From contig RFKS01000279.1 of NCBI GenBank assembly GCA_003694205.1, positions 1 through 7,938 of the forward strand: a DNA stretch of 7,938 bases, written 5' to 3'. The position numbers and the translations under genes were made by a program. Below are positions 1-6,124 of this stretch, in pieces; position 1 is the first letter of the stretch; the number at the start of each line of letters is the position of its first letter. Under the pieces are notes generated by a model. The model saw only the letters and a list, made by a program, of their open reading frames with translations, had not been told where the DNA came from and did no database searches. This DNA comes from Alphaproteobacteria bacterium (lineage in GTDB: Bacteria > Pseudomonadota > Alphaproteobacteria > Sphingomonadales > Rhodothalassiaceae).

Positions 1-371
1 CGTGCGCGGGTGCCCGGCACGCGGCGTCGCGGATCGAAAATCCAAAGCGGCAGCCAGCCGTCGCCGGGACGCAGCTCCCATCGCTCGCCGGTCCCGAGAT
101 CGATAAAGGGAAAGACCGCGCGATCGGGCCCGGCCACGCGATCCCGAGCACCGATCCGGCGCAGATAGGCGCGCGCGGCGCGGTTGCCCGAGAGCAGGAG
201 GTGATTGCCGTTGTCGATGACGGCATCGATCTTCTCGTCATAGAAGGACCGGCAGCGGCCACCGGCGTGGCCTGCGGCCTCGTAAAGCGTCACCGCCCTG
301 CCTGCGACGGCACATTCGACCGCTGCGGCGAGCCCGGCGAGGCCGCCCCCGATTACATGGATGCGCGCCAT
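1..371 (-). CDS. hpnE: HpnE, FAD-dependent hydroxysqualene reductase / squalene-associated desaturase (N-terminal part, cut by window edge)
   Basis: In the hopanoid pathway HpnE is the flavoenzyme that reduces hydroxysqualene to squalene, the last step of the HpnCDE route. Only the first 123 residues lie in the window; the gene continues past the left edge. I translated this frame directly from the minus strand. It opens with a dinucleotide-binding motif, MARIHVIGGGLAGLAAA (residues 1-17), where the FAD ADP moiety binds. A GGRCRSF stretch follows at 37-43, then DNGNHLLLSGN at 53-63, a stretch I associate with HpnE among phytoene-desaturase-like enzymes. The ATG at 371 is chosen because it puts the Rossmann motif at the extreme N-terminus and has an AAGGG Shine-Dalgarno (378-382) six bases upstream. 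The start lies inside the end of hpnD (19-nt overlap), so the two are probably translationally coupled. Family assignment is firm; the C-terminal half cannot be judged. Confidence 0.93.
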   Translation of the reverse strand, partial: MARIHVIGGGLAGLAAAVECAVAGRAVTLYEAAGHAGGRCRSFYDEKIDAVIDNGNHLLLSGNRAARAYLRRIGARDRVAGPDRAVFPFIDLGTGERWELRPGDGWLPLWIFDPRRRVPGTRA

Positions 372-1252
372 CGCGGACCCTTGAGGGCGAGCCGGAGCGC
401 AATAGCGAGCTTCTCGGCCTTGCGCAGGAGATCATGCAGCCGCGAACGGGGTTCGGGGGCGAAGTCGCGCGCGCACATGCGCGCAAAGCGGCGCTCATAG
501 ACGGCCATCATGATCGCCGCCGGCCTCAGATCACCGCTGTCGCAGGCGGCAAGCGCGCGCCGCGCGGCCGCAAATTCGGCGGCAACGGTTGTTGCGAGAT
601 CGCGTTTGGCGGCAGCAAGCCGGGGATCATGCGCGATCTCCTGTGGCGGCAATCCCGCAAGGCCGCGCGCGGCGAGAAGGTCCGCCGGCAGATAGAGCCG
701 GCCGCGGGCCGCGTCCTCCTCGACGTCGCGCAGGATGTTGGTGAGCTGCAGAGCACGCCCGAGATGCCGCGAGAGTGCCTCACCGGCGGCGCGCGGTGCG
801 CCGAAAACACGCACGCACAGCCGTCCCACGGCCGAGGCGACGCGATCGCAATAGCGGTCGAGAAGGTCCATATCCGGCGCGACGATGGGATCGCCGGCAT
901 CCATCTCCATGCCCTCGATCACCGCCTCGAAATCGCGCCGGTCGAGATCGAAGCGCGCAACCGCTCGTGCCAGCGCTCGTTCCAGGGTCGACTCGGCTCG
1001 CCCGTCATAGATCGCCGACAGCCGCTCCCGCCAGCGGGCCAAGGCCTCGCGCTTGTCGTCTGCTGGTGCCTCGCCATCGGCGATGTCGTCCACCTCGCGG
1101 CAAAAGGCATAGACCGCAAAGAGGGCATCGCGACGCGCAGGCTCCATGAGCCGCATCGCCCAATAGAAGGACGAACCGGCGGCGCGGACCTTCGCCGCGA
1201 CAGCCCGTGCATCCGCGCAGTCATTTCTGTCCGACATCATCGGACCAACCAT
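353..1252 (-). CDS. hpnD: HpnD, presqualene diphosphate synthase
   Basis: This trans-isoprenyl diphosphate synthase (squalene/phytoene synthase fold) joins two farnesyl diphosphates head-to-head to presqualene diphosphate, the first step of the HpnDCE squalene route. The 299-aa product has GSSFYWAMRLM at residues 26-36, the first aspartate-rich Mg-diphosphate motif DDIAD at 55-59, and the second motif in QLTNILRDVEED at 169-180 (D176/D180), followed by RLYLP at 185-189. All are as expected for HpnD, and the length is close to normal for the family. The start at 1252 has GAGG only three bases upstream; in-frame ATGs at 1240 and 1237 are real alternatives, so the N-terminus may be 4-5 residues shorter. 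It lies 42 nt after hpnB and overlaps hpnE by 19 nt, in one apparent operon. HpnC in the same run is a paralogue; HpnD is told apart by its N-terminal SSFYWAMR and NILRDVEED motifs. Confidence 0.95.
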   Translation of the reverse strand: MVGPMMSDRNDCADARAVAAKVRAAGSSFYWAMRLMEPARRDALFAVYAFCREVDDIADGEAPADDKREALARWRERLSAIYDGRAESTLERALARAVARFDLDRRDFEAVIEGMEMDAGDPIVAPDMDLLDRYCDRVASAVGRLCVRVFGAPRAAGEALSRHLGRALQLTNILRDVEEDAARGRLYLPADLLAARGLAGLPPQEIAHDPRLAAAKRDLATTVAAEFAAARRALAACDSGDLRPAAIMMAVYERRFARMCARDFAPEPRSRLHDLLRKAEKLAIALRLALKGPRWRASM

Positions 1253-1294
1253 TGTCCTCGTCGCGCTCCCAAAGCCGCCTTTGCGCGCCCCGGC

Positions 1295-2461
1295 TTAGCC
1301 GTCCTCCGGAGCGTGATCAAGTCTCGCACCGGTGGGGCCGTAGGAACGACCCTTCCAGCGGCTGCCGCGCCGGCGCCAGTGATCGATGGCCGAGACGAGA
1401 GTCGCATAGGCATAGAGGATGGCAATAAGCGGCAACAGGATCGCTTCGCCCGCGGGGCGCAGATAATAAACGAGCGTCGGTCGGTAGGCCGCGGCCATGG
1501 CGATCCAGCCAAGACCTCCGAGCGTCGCGGCCGCACCATCACCGAGGGCAAGCCCGACGAATGTCGCGACCGGCGGCGCGAGAAAGACGACGCCCATGGC
1601 GAGAAGCGTGACGACGAGCAGGGCGGCGGAATAGCGAAGCTGCGCAAAGGCGGAGCGGCGGACCATGGCAATCAGCGGTGCGAGCGCCGTATGGCCTCGC
1701 AAACACCGGCTTTCTTCGGCAAGACCGAGCCACAGACGACCGCCCGTTCCCTTGATCCGCGCCGCCAGCGTGCAGTCATCGATCACCGCGCCGCGGATCG
1801 CCCTCAGCCCGCCGGCCCGTTCGAGCGCTCTGCGCCGCAAGAGCACGCAGCCGCCCGCGGCACCGGCGACCGCGCTTTTCGGGTCATTCACCGCGGCGAA
1901 GGGGTAAAGCATCTGGAAGAAGAAGACGAATGCCGGCACCAGACGCTTCTCCCAGAAGCTCTCGCAGCGCAGCCGCACCATGAGCGAGACGAGATCGCAA
2001 TTCCCCTTTTCCGCTTTCGCGACGAGCCGGGCGAGCAGATGCGGCGGGTGCACGATATCGGCATCGCTCAGCCAGTAGAAGTCGGGTCTTTCCCCGGCGG
2101 TCCGCTCGACACCATGGGCGAGCGCCCAGAGCTTTCCCGTCCAGCCCGGGGCGAGCGGCGGGGCGGCGAGCACCTCGGCGCCGGCCTGCCGCGCCCGCTC
2201 TGCCGTCTCGTCCTCGCTCGCATCGTCGATGACGACGACGCGCAGGCGCCCCGGATAGTCCTGCGCCCGGATCGAGGCCACGGCCTCGGCGATGCTCGCG
2301 GCCTCGTTGCGCGCCGGAACGAGAGCGACGACATCGGGCCAGCGCGCGGGCAGCGTGGTGCCGCGAAGCCGCTCCCGCGCACGCCAGAAGCCGCGGCGAA
2401 AGAAGAGCAAATAGGCCCAGGCGAGGAGCCCCGCGGCGGCAAGCCAGGCGAGCCCGCTCAC
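1295..2461 (-). CDS. hpnB: HpnB, hopanoid-associated membrane glycosyltransferase (GT2)
   Basis: This is a 388-aa membrane-anchored family-2 glycosyltransferase of the hopene-associated type. It probably transfers a sugar to a hopanoid or other lipid at the inner membrane; the exact substrate is not known for the family. In order: one N-terminal membrane segment (about 4-21); the GT-A nucleotide-sugar region with VPARNEA (48-54) and DDASEDET (79-86); the metal-binding SDADIVHPP (132-140); acceptor/catalytic aspartates in GAVIDD (224-229); RSAFAQLRYS (269-278), equivalent to the (Q/R)xxRW region; then about three membrane segments (280-305, 309-327, 340-358) and a basic WRRRGSRWKGRSY tail (362-374). 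Translation starts at GTG (2461-2459), sharing GTGA with the hpnC stop. The Shine-Dalgarno is poor, which suggests translational coupling to hpnC. Lying between hpnC and hpnD is unusual. I did not name a specific hopanoid product because sequence alone does not give it. Confidence 0.92.
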   Translation of the reverse strand: MSGLAWLAAAGLLAWAYLLFFRRGFWRARERLRGTTLPARWPDVVALVPARNEAASIAEAVASIRAQDYPGRLRVVVIDDASEDETAERARQAGAEVLAAPPLAPGWTGKLWALAHGVERTAGERPDFYWLSDADIVHPPHLLARLVAKAEKGNCDLVSLMVRLRCESFWEKRLVPAFVFFFQMLYPFAAVNDPKSAVAGAAGGCVLLRRRALERAGGLRAIRGAVIDDCTLAARIKGTGGRLWLGLAEESRCLRGHTALAPLIAMVRRSAFAQLRYSAALLVVTLLAMGVVFLAPPVATFVGLALGDGAAATLGGLGWIAMAAAYRPTLVYYLRPAGEAILLPLIAILYAYATLVSAIDHWRRRGSRWKGRSYGPTGARLDHAPEDG

Positions 2462-3324
2462 CGGTAGCGCCCCAGAAACAGATTGAGGAGGCCCCTCACC
2501 CCCGCACCGATAAAGGCAACGCGTCCCGGAACGACCCGCCCGGCGAGCGGGTCCTCGCGTGCCAGGCGGTCGGTAAGCCGGGACGCGATCTCGAGGATCA
2601 CCGCCGATTCGGCGGCGAGACGGCGGCTTCCGAGCCCCGCCGGCAGGGCCCGTGCCCGCCGGTTGAGGACCCGACAGCCCTCGATGCAGCGGTCGAGCAC
2701 ACGGCGCAGGCCTGGCGAGAGACGCGCCTGAGCAAGATCGGACACATCGGCGCCCGCCTCGGCCATCCAGTCCTGCGGTAGGTAGACACGATCCATGTCA
2801 CGATAATCGTCGCCGCAATCCTGCAAGTGATTGATCACCTGCAAGGCATTGCACAATGCGTCGTTTGCTGGCCAGAGATCACGCGATTCGCCGTGCAGGT
2901 CGAGGAGATACCGCCCCACCGGGGCGGCCGATCGGTCGCAATAGTCCATGAGCTCGTCCCAGTTCGCATAGCGAGACTTGACGGCATCCTGCTTGAAGGC
3001 GGAGACGAGATCGAGGCAGTGCCGGACAGGAACACCGGTCGCGCTCAGACTCTCGCGCATGCGCACCGCCTTCTCGAGTCCGGGCGCCGCGTCCCCGCCC
3101 GCGACCGCGGCGGCGAAGGCGTCGAGCCGCGCGATCTTGTCCTCGGGCGCGAGCGCGGGATTGTCGGCGATATCGTCGATGGCGCGGGCAAAGGCATAGA
3201 AGATCGCAACATGCGGTCGCAGATGTGGCGCAATCAGACGCGAGCCGACGGGAAAATTCTCATCCGTCGCGCCCTTGCCGGAGGGTGTCTCGATCGAAGC
3301 CGATGCCGCCACGCGCTCGTCCAT
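2458..3324 (-). CDS. hpnC: HpnC, hydroxysqualene synthase
   Basis: HpnC converts presqualene diphosphate (from HpnD) to hydroxysqualene, which HpnE then reduces. The 288-aa protein has the squalene/phytoene synthase fold. Visible motifs are the HpnC-like SGKGATDENFPVGS near residues 15-28, IFYAFARAIDDIADNP at 41-56 with the first aspartate motif DDIAD at 50-54, and the second in QVINHLQDCGDDY at 162-174 (D169/D173), then RVYLPQDW at 179-186. The DENFPVGS opening and the LQDCGDDYRDMDRVYLP segment separate it from HpnD. The ATG at 3324 has AGGGAGA (3335-3341) ten bases upstream. It is the first gene of the minus-strand hpn run, so its promoter should lie in the 82-bp region shared with the LOG gene. 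Its stop overlaps the GTG start of hpnB. Confidence 0.94.
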   Translation of the reverse strand: MDERVAASASIETPSGKGATDENFPVGSRLIAPHLRPHVAIFYAFARAIDDIADNPALAPEDKIARLDAFAAAVAGGDAAPGLEKAVRMRESLSATGVPVRHCLDLVSAFKQDAVKSRYANWDELMDYCDRSAAPVGRYLLDLHGESRDLWPANDALCNALQVINHLQDCGDDYRDMDRVYLPQDWMAEAGADVSDLAQARLSPGLRRVLDRCIEGCRVLNRRARALPAGLGSRRLAAESAVILEIASRLTDRLAREDPLAGRVVPGRVAFIGAGVRGLLNLFLGRYR

Positions 3325-3406
3325 CGCGCCTGCTTCTCCCTATCCTGCGGCCCTGTCGCATGGCATGTTTTCATCGCCGGAGCAACGGCTCAAAGGAGAA
3401 AGCCCG
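3325..3406. promoter_or_regulatory. Divergent promoter region between hpnC and the LOG gene
   Basis: These 82 bases separate the two divergent start codons and must hold the leaders, and probably the promoters, of both the hpn run and the LOG gene. Each end carries a Shine-Dalgarno: AGGGAGA for hpnC (complement of 3335-3341) and AAAGGAG for the LOG gene (3392-3398). I see no convincing -35/-10 pair or operator palindrome. The assignment is from position only; part of either promoter could lie inside the opposite gene. Confidence 0.4.
3392..3398 (+). promoter_or_regulatory. Shine-Dalgarno that fixes the LOG start
   Basis: AAAGGAG lies eight bases before the ATG at 3407. The reading frame stays open upstream to 3275, but that stretch runs antisense into hpnC and has no ribosome site of its own, so this site decides the start. 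Confidence 0.8.
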
Positions 3407-4228
3407 ATGACCCCGCCGCGCCGCCCCTTCGCCTTTCCGTCCGCCCACGAGGACGATCTGCGCGCGCGCAAGGCCCCCGAAACGCCGCAGACGCGCTCGC
3501 CGAGTTACCGGCTCGCCTATACCGACATGGACTTCATGAAACGGGACGAGTTGCGTCCGGTGCGCCTGCAGCTCGAGCTGATGAAGCCTGAACTCCTGCT
3601 CCAGGAACACGGCATCGACGCGACGGTGGTCATTTTCGGCAGTGCCCGTTCCCCCGATCCCGAAAGGGAGCCGGCAAACGACGATCCGCGGACAGCCGAC
3701 TATGCCGCGGCGCGGACCCTAGCACGCCTCATCGCCACCGCGCCGGGTGGCTGTCCCGAGCGCCTTGTGGTGGTGACCGGCGGCGGTCCCGGCGTCATGG
3801 AAGCGGGCAATCGCGGCGCCGCGGACGCCGGCGCGGAAAGCATCGGGCTCAATATCGTGCTCCCGCACGAGCAGGCGCCCAATCCTTATGTCACGCCCGA
3901 GCTCTGTTTCCAGTTCCACTATTTCGCGCTGAGGAAGATGCATTTTCTCATGCGCGCACGGGCGCTCGTCTGCTTTCCCGGTGGCTATGGCACCATGGAC
4001 GAACTGTTCGAGACCCTGACGCTCATCCAGACGAAGAAAATCGAGCCGATCCCGGTGCTGCTCTATCGCCGTTCCTGGTGGGAGCGCGTGGTCGATTTCG
4101 AGGCCCTGGCCGACGCTGGCATGATCGCCCGCGCCGATCTCGACCTCTTCCGCTATGTCGACACGCCCGAGGAGGCGTGGGAGATCATTCGTGACTACTG
4201 CCATTGCCGGCACGCGCGCAGCGATTGA
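3407..4228 (+). CDS. LOG-family protein (TIGR00730-like Rossmann-fold nucleotide hydrolase)
   Basis: LOG-family enzymes are cytosolic phosphoribohydrolases. Characterised members release free bases from cytokinin riboside 5'-monophosphates or other nucleotide monophosphates; older databases call them lysine decarboxylases, which is wrong for most. The 273-aa product has FGSAR (77-81), TGGGPGVMEAGNRGA (124-138), FALRKMHF (173-180) and the signature PGGYGTMDELFE (191-202), including the acidic residues expected in the active site. It is longer than the roughly 190-aa plant-type LOG because of about 70 N-terminal residues rich in Pro, Arg and charged residues before the Rossmann core. The tail YCHCRH (264-269) is a Cys/His cluster of unknown meaning. 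The start is set by a strong Shine-Dalgarno. It is transcribed divergently from hpnC and ends 12 nt from the hemN stop. Family assignment is firm; substrate is unknown, so no gene symbol is given. Confidence 0.9.
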   Translation: MTPPRRPFAFPSAHEDDLRARKAPETPQTRSPSYRLAYTDMDFMKRDELRPVRLQLELMKPELLLQEHGIDATVVIFGSARSPDPEREPANDDPRTADYAAARTLARLIATAPGGCPERLVVVTGGGPGVMEAGNRGAADAGAESIGLNIVLPHEQAPNPYVTPELCFQFHYFALRKMHFLMRARALVCFPGGYGTMDELFETLTLIQTKKIEPIPVLLYRRSWWERVVDFEALADAGMIARADLDLFRYVDTPEEAWEIIRDYCHCRHARSD

Positions 4229-4240
4229 CGCGATGACCGT

Positions 4241-5593
4241 TCAGACGGCGCGGCTGTGACGGCCGGGGGCGGCTTTCGAGGCGGCGTCGAAGCAGAAGGC
4301 GACATGGCGTACGAATGGCCGCCCGCGCGTTGTCACGCGGATCTTCCGGCCCTCGATGCGGACGAGCCCGTCGGCCTCGAGCGGCGCGAGACCCGCGAAG
4401 GCGTCGTCGAGCGCGGCGGCCTCGAAGCCGTGGCGCCGGCACATGGCCTCCACGTCGAGGGCAAAGTCGCACAGGAGCCGCTCGATGGCAGCGCGGCGCA
4501 GGTGGTCCTCGGCATCGAGCGCGACACCGCGGGTGCCCGCGAGCCCGCCCTCCCCGATCGCCTGCGCATAGGCCGCAAGATGCGGTGCGTTCTGTACATA
4601 GCCTTGGGGCAGGGAGCTGATCGCCGAGGCGCCAAAGCCGATGAGGATGTCGGCAGAATCGTCGGTATAGCCCTGGAAATTGCGATGCAGCCGGCCGTTC
4701 CTTGCCGCGATCGCGAGTGCATCGGTGGGCAGAGCGAAATGATCGAAGCCGATCGCCTCATAGCCGCTGTCAAGGAGGGTCGTGGCGATCACTTGCGCTG
4801 CTTCAAGCCTGGCGGCGGTATCGGGCAACAGCGATTCATCGATGGCGCGCTGGTGTTTCTTGAACCAGGGCACATGTGCGTAACCGAAGACCGCGAGGCG
4901 CTGCGGACGAAGCCCCGCCGCCAGCCGTGCGCTCCGGGTCACCGAGTCGGGCGTCTGGCCTGGGAGGCCATAGAGCAGATCGAAGGAGAGATGCGCGATC
5001 CCCACCCCCCGCAGCAAATCGACGCTTGTGGCCACCTGTTGATGGGGCTGGATGCGGTTGATCAGGCGCTGCACTGCGGGATCGAAATCCTGCACGCCGA
5101 GGCTCGCACGCGTCACTCCGGCGGTCGCAAGTGCCTCCGCCATTTCCCGATCGAGCGTCCGGGGATCGATCTCGATCGCGATTTCGGCGTCCTTGACGAA
5201 TCGGAAATGGGCCTTGAGATGCGCGATCAGTGCGACAAGATCGTCCGCATTCAGATAGGTCGGCGTACCACCACCGAAATGGCAGTGAACGACAGGCCGG
5301 TCGGCGGACAGAAGCGCCGCAACTGTCTCGATCTCGTGGTGCAGATGTGCGAGATAGCGCCGCGCCCGCTCATAGAGATGGGGCACCGTGGTGTGACAGC
5401 CGCAATACCAGCACAGGCTGCGGCAGAACGGAATATGGACATAAAGCGACAGCGGGGCGCCGGGCGCGATCCCGGCAAGCCAGGCCCGCTGCTCGGCGGC
5501 ACCCACCGCGGGGCTGAATTGCGCCGCGGTCGGGTAGCTCGTATAACGCGGTACGGTCGCTGCCGCATAGCGAAGGAGGATCGAATCGGCCAT
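4241..5593 (-). CDS. hemN: HemN, oxygen-independent coproporphyrinogen III oxidase/dehydrogenase (radical SAM)
   Basis: HemN decarboxylates two propionates of coproporphyrinogen III to give protoporphyrinogen IX without O2, using a [4Fe-4S] cluster and S-adenosylmethionine in the cytosol. The 450-aa protein has PRYTSYP near residues 15-21, YVHIPFC then the cluster motif CRSLCWYCGC with C57, C61 and C64 plus the extra C66 typical of true HemN, HFGGGTPTYL near 105-114 (SAM-binding GGTP), and SFDLLYGLPGQT near 202-213. The PRYTSYP segment and the CxxxCxxCxC pattern separate it from HemW-like proteins. The start at 5593 is the only one compatible with the conserved N-terminus; no Shine-Dalgarno precedes it. 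An FNR/FixK-type box is centred 40.5 nt upstream, implying induction at low oxygen, as known for hemN genes in Rhodobacter and Bradyrhizobium. It is convergent with the LOG gene, with no terminator in the 12-nt gap. Confidence 0.95.
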   Translation of the reverse strand: MADSILLRYAAATVPRYTSYPTAAQFSPAVGAAEQRAWLAGIAPGAPLSLYVHIPFCRSLCWYCGCHTTVPHLYERARRYLAHLHHEIETVAALLSADRPVVHCHFGGGTPTYLNADDLVALIAHLKAHFRFVKDAEIAIEIDPRTLDREMAEALATAGVTRASLGVQDFDPAVQRLINRIQPHQQVATSVDLLRGVGIAHLSFDLLYGLPGQTPDSVTRSARLAAGLRPQRLAVFGYAHVPWFKKHQRAIDESLLPDTAARLEAAQVIATTLLDSGYEAIGFDHFALPTDALAIAARNGRLHRNFQGYTDDSADILIGFGASAISSLPQGYVQNAPHLAAYAQAIGEGGLAGTRGVALDAEDHLRRAAIERLLCDFALDVEAMCRRHGFEAAALDDAFAGLAPLEADGLVRIEGRKIRVTTRGRPFVRHVAFCFDAASKAAPGRHSRAV

Positions 5594-5626
5594 GCCCGCA
5601 GTCTTGCCGATCCGCGGCGACCGACA

Positions 5627-5640
5627 CTGATCTCGATCAA
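5627..5640 (-). promoter_or_regulatory. FNR/FixK-type operator upstream of hemN
   Basis: Read on the minus strand the site is TTGATCGAGATCAG, matching nine of the ten specified bases of the FNR/FixK consensus TTGAT-N4-ATCAA. Its centre lies 40.5 nt before the hemN ATG. Regulators of this family (FnrL, FixK, Anr) activate hemN under low oxygen in several alphaproteobacteria. No plus-strand gene begins within 450 bp, so hemN is the likely target. Function is inferred from sequence and position. Confidence 0.75.
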
Positions 5641-5656
5641 ATCGCGAAAAAAGGTT

Positions 5657-5842
5657 TCAGCTTTTCCTGTTCGCACCGGCACGCTGCGCTCGCCGGGACG
5701 GCAACCGCCTTGCCTGGTCCCTGAGACTGCGCCGCACACGCTCCGGATCAAGCCGGTCATAGCGCATGAGTGCAAGACAGATCGGATCGGAAAGGAGGCT
5801 GTCGAGCGACGGCTCCCGGTTGTCGACCTCAATCGACCCCAT
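5657..5842 (-). CDS. Small uncharacterised protein, 61 aa
   Basis: I do not recognise a named function. The frame is open further upstream (to an ATG at 5911), but the ATG at 5842 has a strong TTGAGGAG Shine-Dalgarno seven bases upstream and gives a 61-aa product. The core, LDSLLSDPICLALMRYDRLD (residues 13-32), is followed by PERVRRSLRDQARRL and a very basic tail. It resembles short alphaproteobacterial proteins with an LLSDP...LM..D..DP pattern and a helical, cationic C-terminus; that resemblance is from memory. It has no membrane segment, signal peptide or cysteine motif: one Cys (residue 22) only. The protein is probably cytosolic and helical. It lies 63 nt upstream of hemN on the same strand, with the FNR-type box in between, so hemN may have its own promoter while read-through from this gene remains possible. 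A T6 run follows the stop, but the preceding stem is weak. Confidence 0.72.
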   Translation of the reverse strand: MGSIEVDNREPSLDSLLSDPICLALMRYDRLDPERVRRSLRDQARRLPSRRAQRAGANRKS

Positions 5843-5849
5843 GACGATA

Positions 5850-5857
5850 CTCCTCAA
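5850..5857 (-). promoter_or_regulatory. Shine-Dalgarno for the 61-aa gene
   Basis: TTGAGGAG on the minus strand ends seven bases before the ATG at 5842. It is the strongest ribosome site on this strand in the window and favours the 5842 start over the in-frame ATG at 5911. Confidence 0.75.
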
Positions 5858-6066
5858 CGTTGCCCCAGGCTGCGCGCGAAAGCATGGCACTGTCTCGCCT
5901 GTCCTTTGCATCCGGGGGCAAGACCCACGAGTTTCCTGTACGTTCCCACAAAGCCCTGAATAGTTGGTGAAAATATGGGCGAATTCGTACCATCGGGTGA
6001 CGAGTTGCGGCGATTTCGTGTTCCTTGCCCCCGCCCGGACGAGCCGTTAAGAGGAAGGCAGTTGCC
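5858..6066. other. Divergent intergenic region between the 61-aa gene and wzi
   Basis: This stretch should contain promoters for the minus-strand small gene and for the plus-strand Wzi-family gene. It includes the most AT-rich patch of the area (around 5955-5995). I found no clear sigma-70 -35/-10 pair, no second FNR-type box and no convincing EcfG-type promoter in either direction. A frame open from an ATG at 5975 crosses it in frame with wzi, but its translation has no signal-peptide character and no good ribosome site, so I treat it as non-coding leader. Confidence 0.45.
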
Positions 6067-6082
6067 GGGCGGGCGGGATGGG
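6067..6082 (+). other. Putative three-tetrad G-quadruplex motif in the wzi leader
   Basis: The plus strand reads GGGCGGGCGGGATGGG: four runs of three G separated by loops of 1, 1 and 2 bases. Such short loops are associated with very stable quadruplexes. It is on the sense strand, 30 nt ahead of the AAGGAG ribosome site, so it would be in the mRNA if transcription starts upstream. Whether it folds or regulates is inference. Confidence 0.55.
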
Positions 6083-6112
6083 CCTGCCGCGATCGGGATC
6101 AGCAGAACGGGG

Positions 6113-6118
6113 AAGGAG
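6113..6118 (+). promoter_or_regulatory. Shine-Dalgarno selecting the TTG start of wzi
   Basis: AAGGAG ends six bases before the TTG at 6125. It is the best ribosome site in the frame and gives a product that begins with a standard signal peptide. Confidence 0.7.
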
Positions 6119-6124
6119 ACGGGT

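Noticed and set aside
434..2467. 677-codon open frame on the plus strand opposite hpnD and hpnB
   Set aside because: It is fully antisense to two well-supported genes, its translation is Arg/Gly/Ala-rich without any recognisable domain, and long antisense frames are expected in GC-rich DNA with strong third-position bias.
4229..4240. Terminator between the convergent LOG and hemN genes
   Set aside because: The gap is only 12 bases and contains no inverted repeat or U-run.
5251..5832. 193-codon minus-strand frame overlapping the 5' part of hemN and the small gene
   Set aside because: It is out of frame with both supported genes and composed of Arg/Ser/Pro-rich shadow sequence. The hemN frame clearly carries the conserved residues.
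5820..5834. TTGTCGACCTCAA as a second FNR/FixK-like site
   Set aside because: It is 13 rather than 14 bases long, lacks the TTGAT/ATCAA half-sites and lies inside the small coding region.
5855..5862. CAACGTTG palindrome upstream of the small gene
   Set aside because: An 8-bp palindrome overlapping the ribosome site is expected by chance and has no match to a known operator that I can name.
4256..5959. 567-codon open frame on the plus strand opposite hemN and the small gene
   Set aside because: It is antisense to hemN, which has all its catalytic motifs. It shows no domain and no ribosome site, so it is a codon-bias shadow.
5905..5965. Possible EcfG-type (GGAAC...GTT) promoter on the minus strand upstream of the small gene
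   Set aside because: A GGAAC is present, but at the proper spacing the downstream element does not read GTT. The match is too weak to claim.
5975..6124. 50-residue N-terminal extension of the Wzi-family protein from ATG 5975
   Set aside because: No good ribosome site, Gly/Arg/Pro-rich translation, and it would bury a textbook signal peptide in the interior. The TTG at 6125 with AAGGAG fits better.
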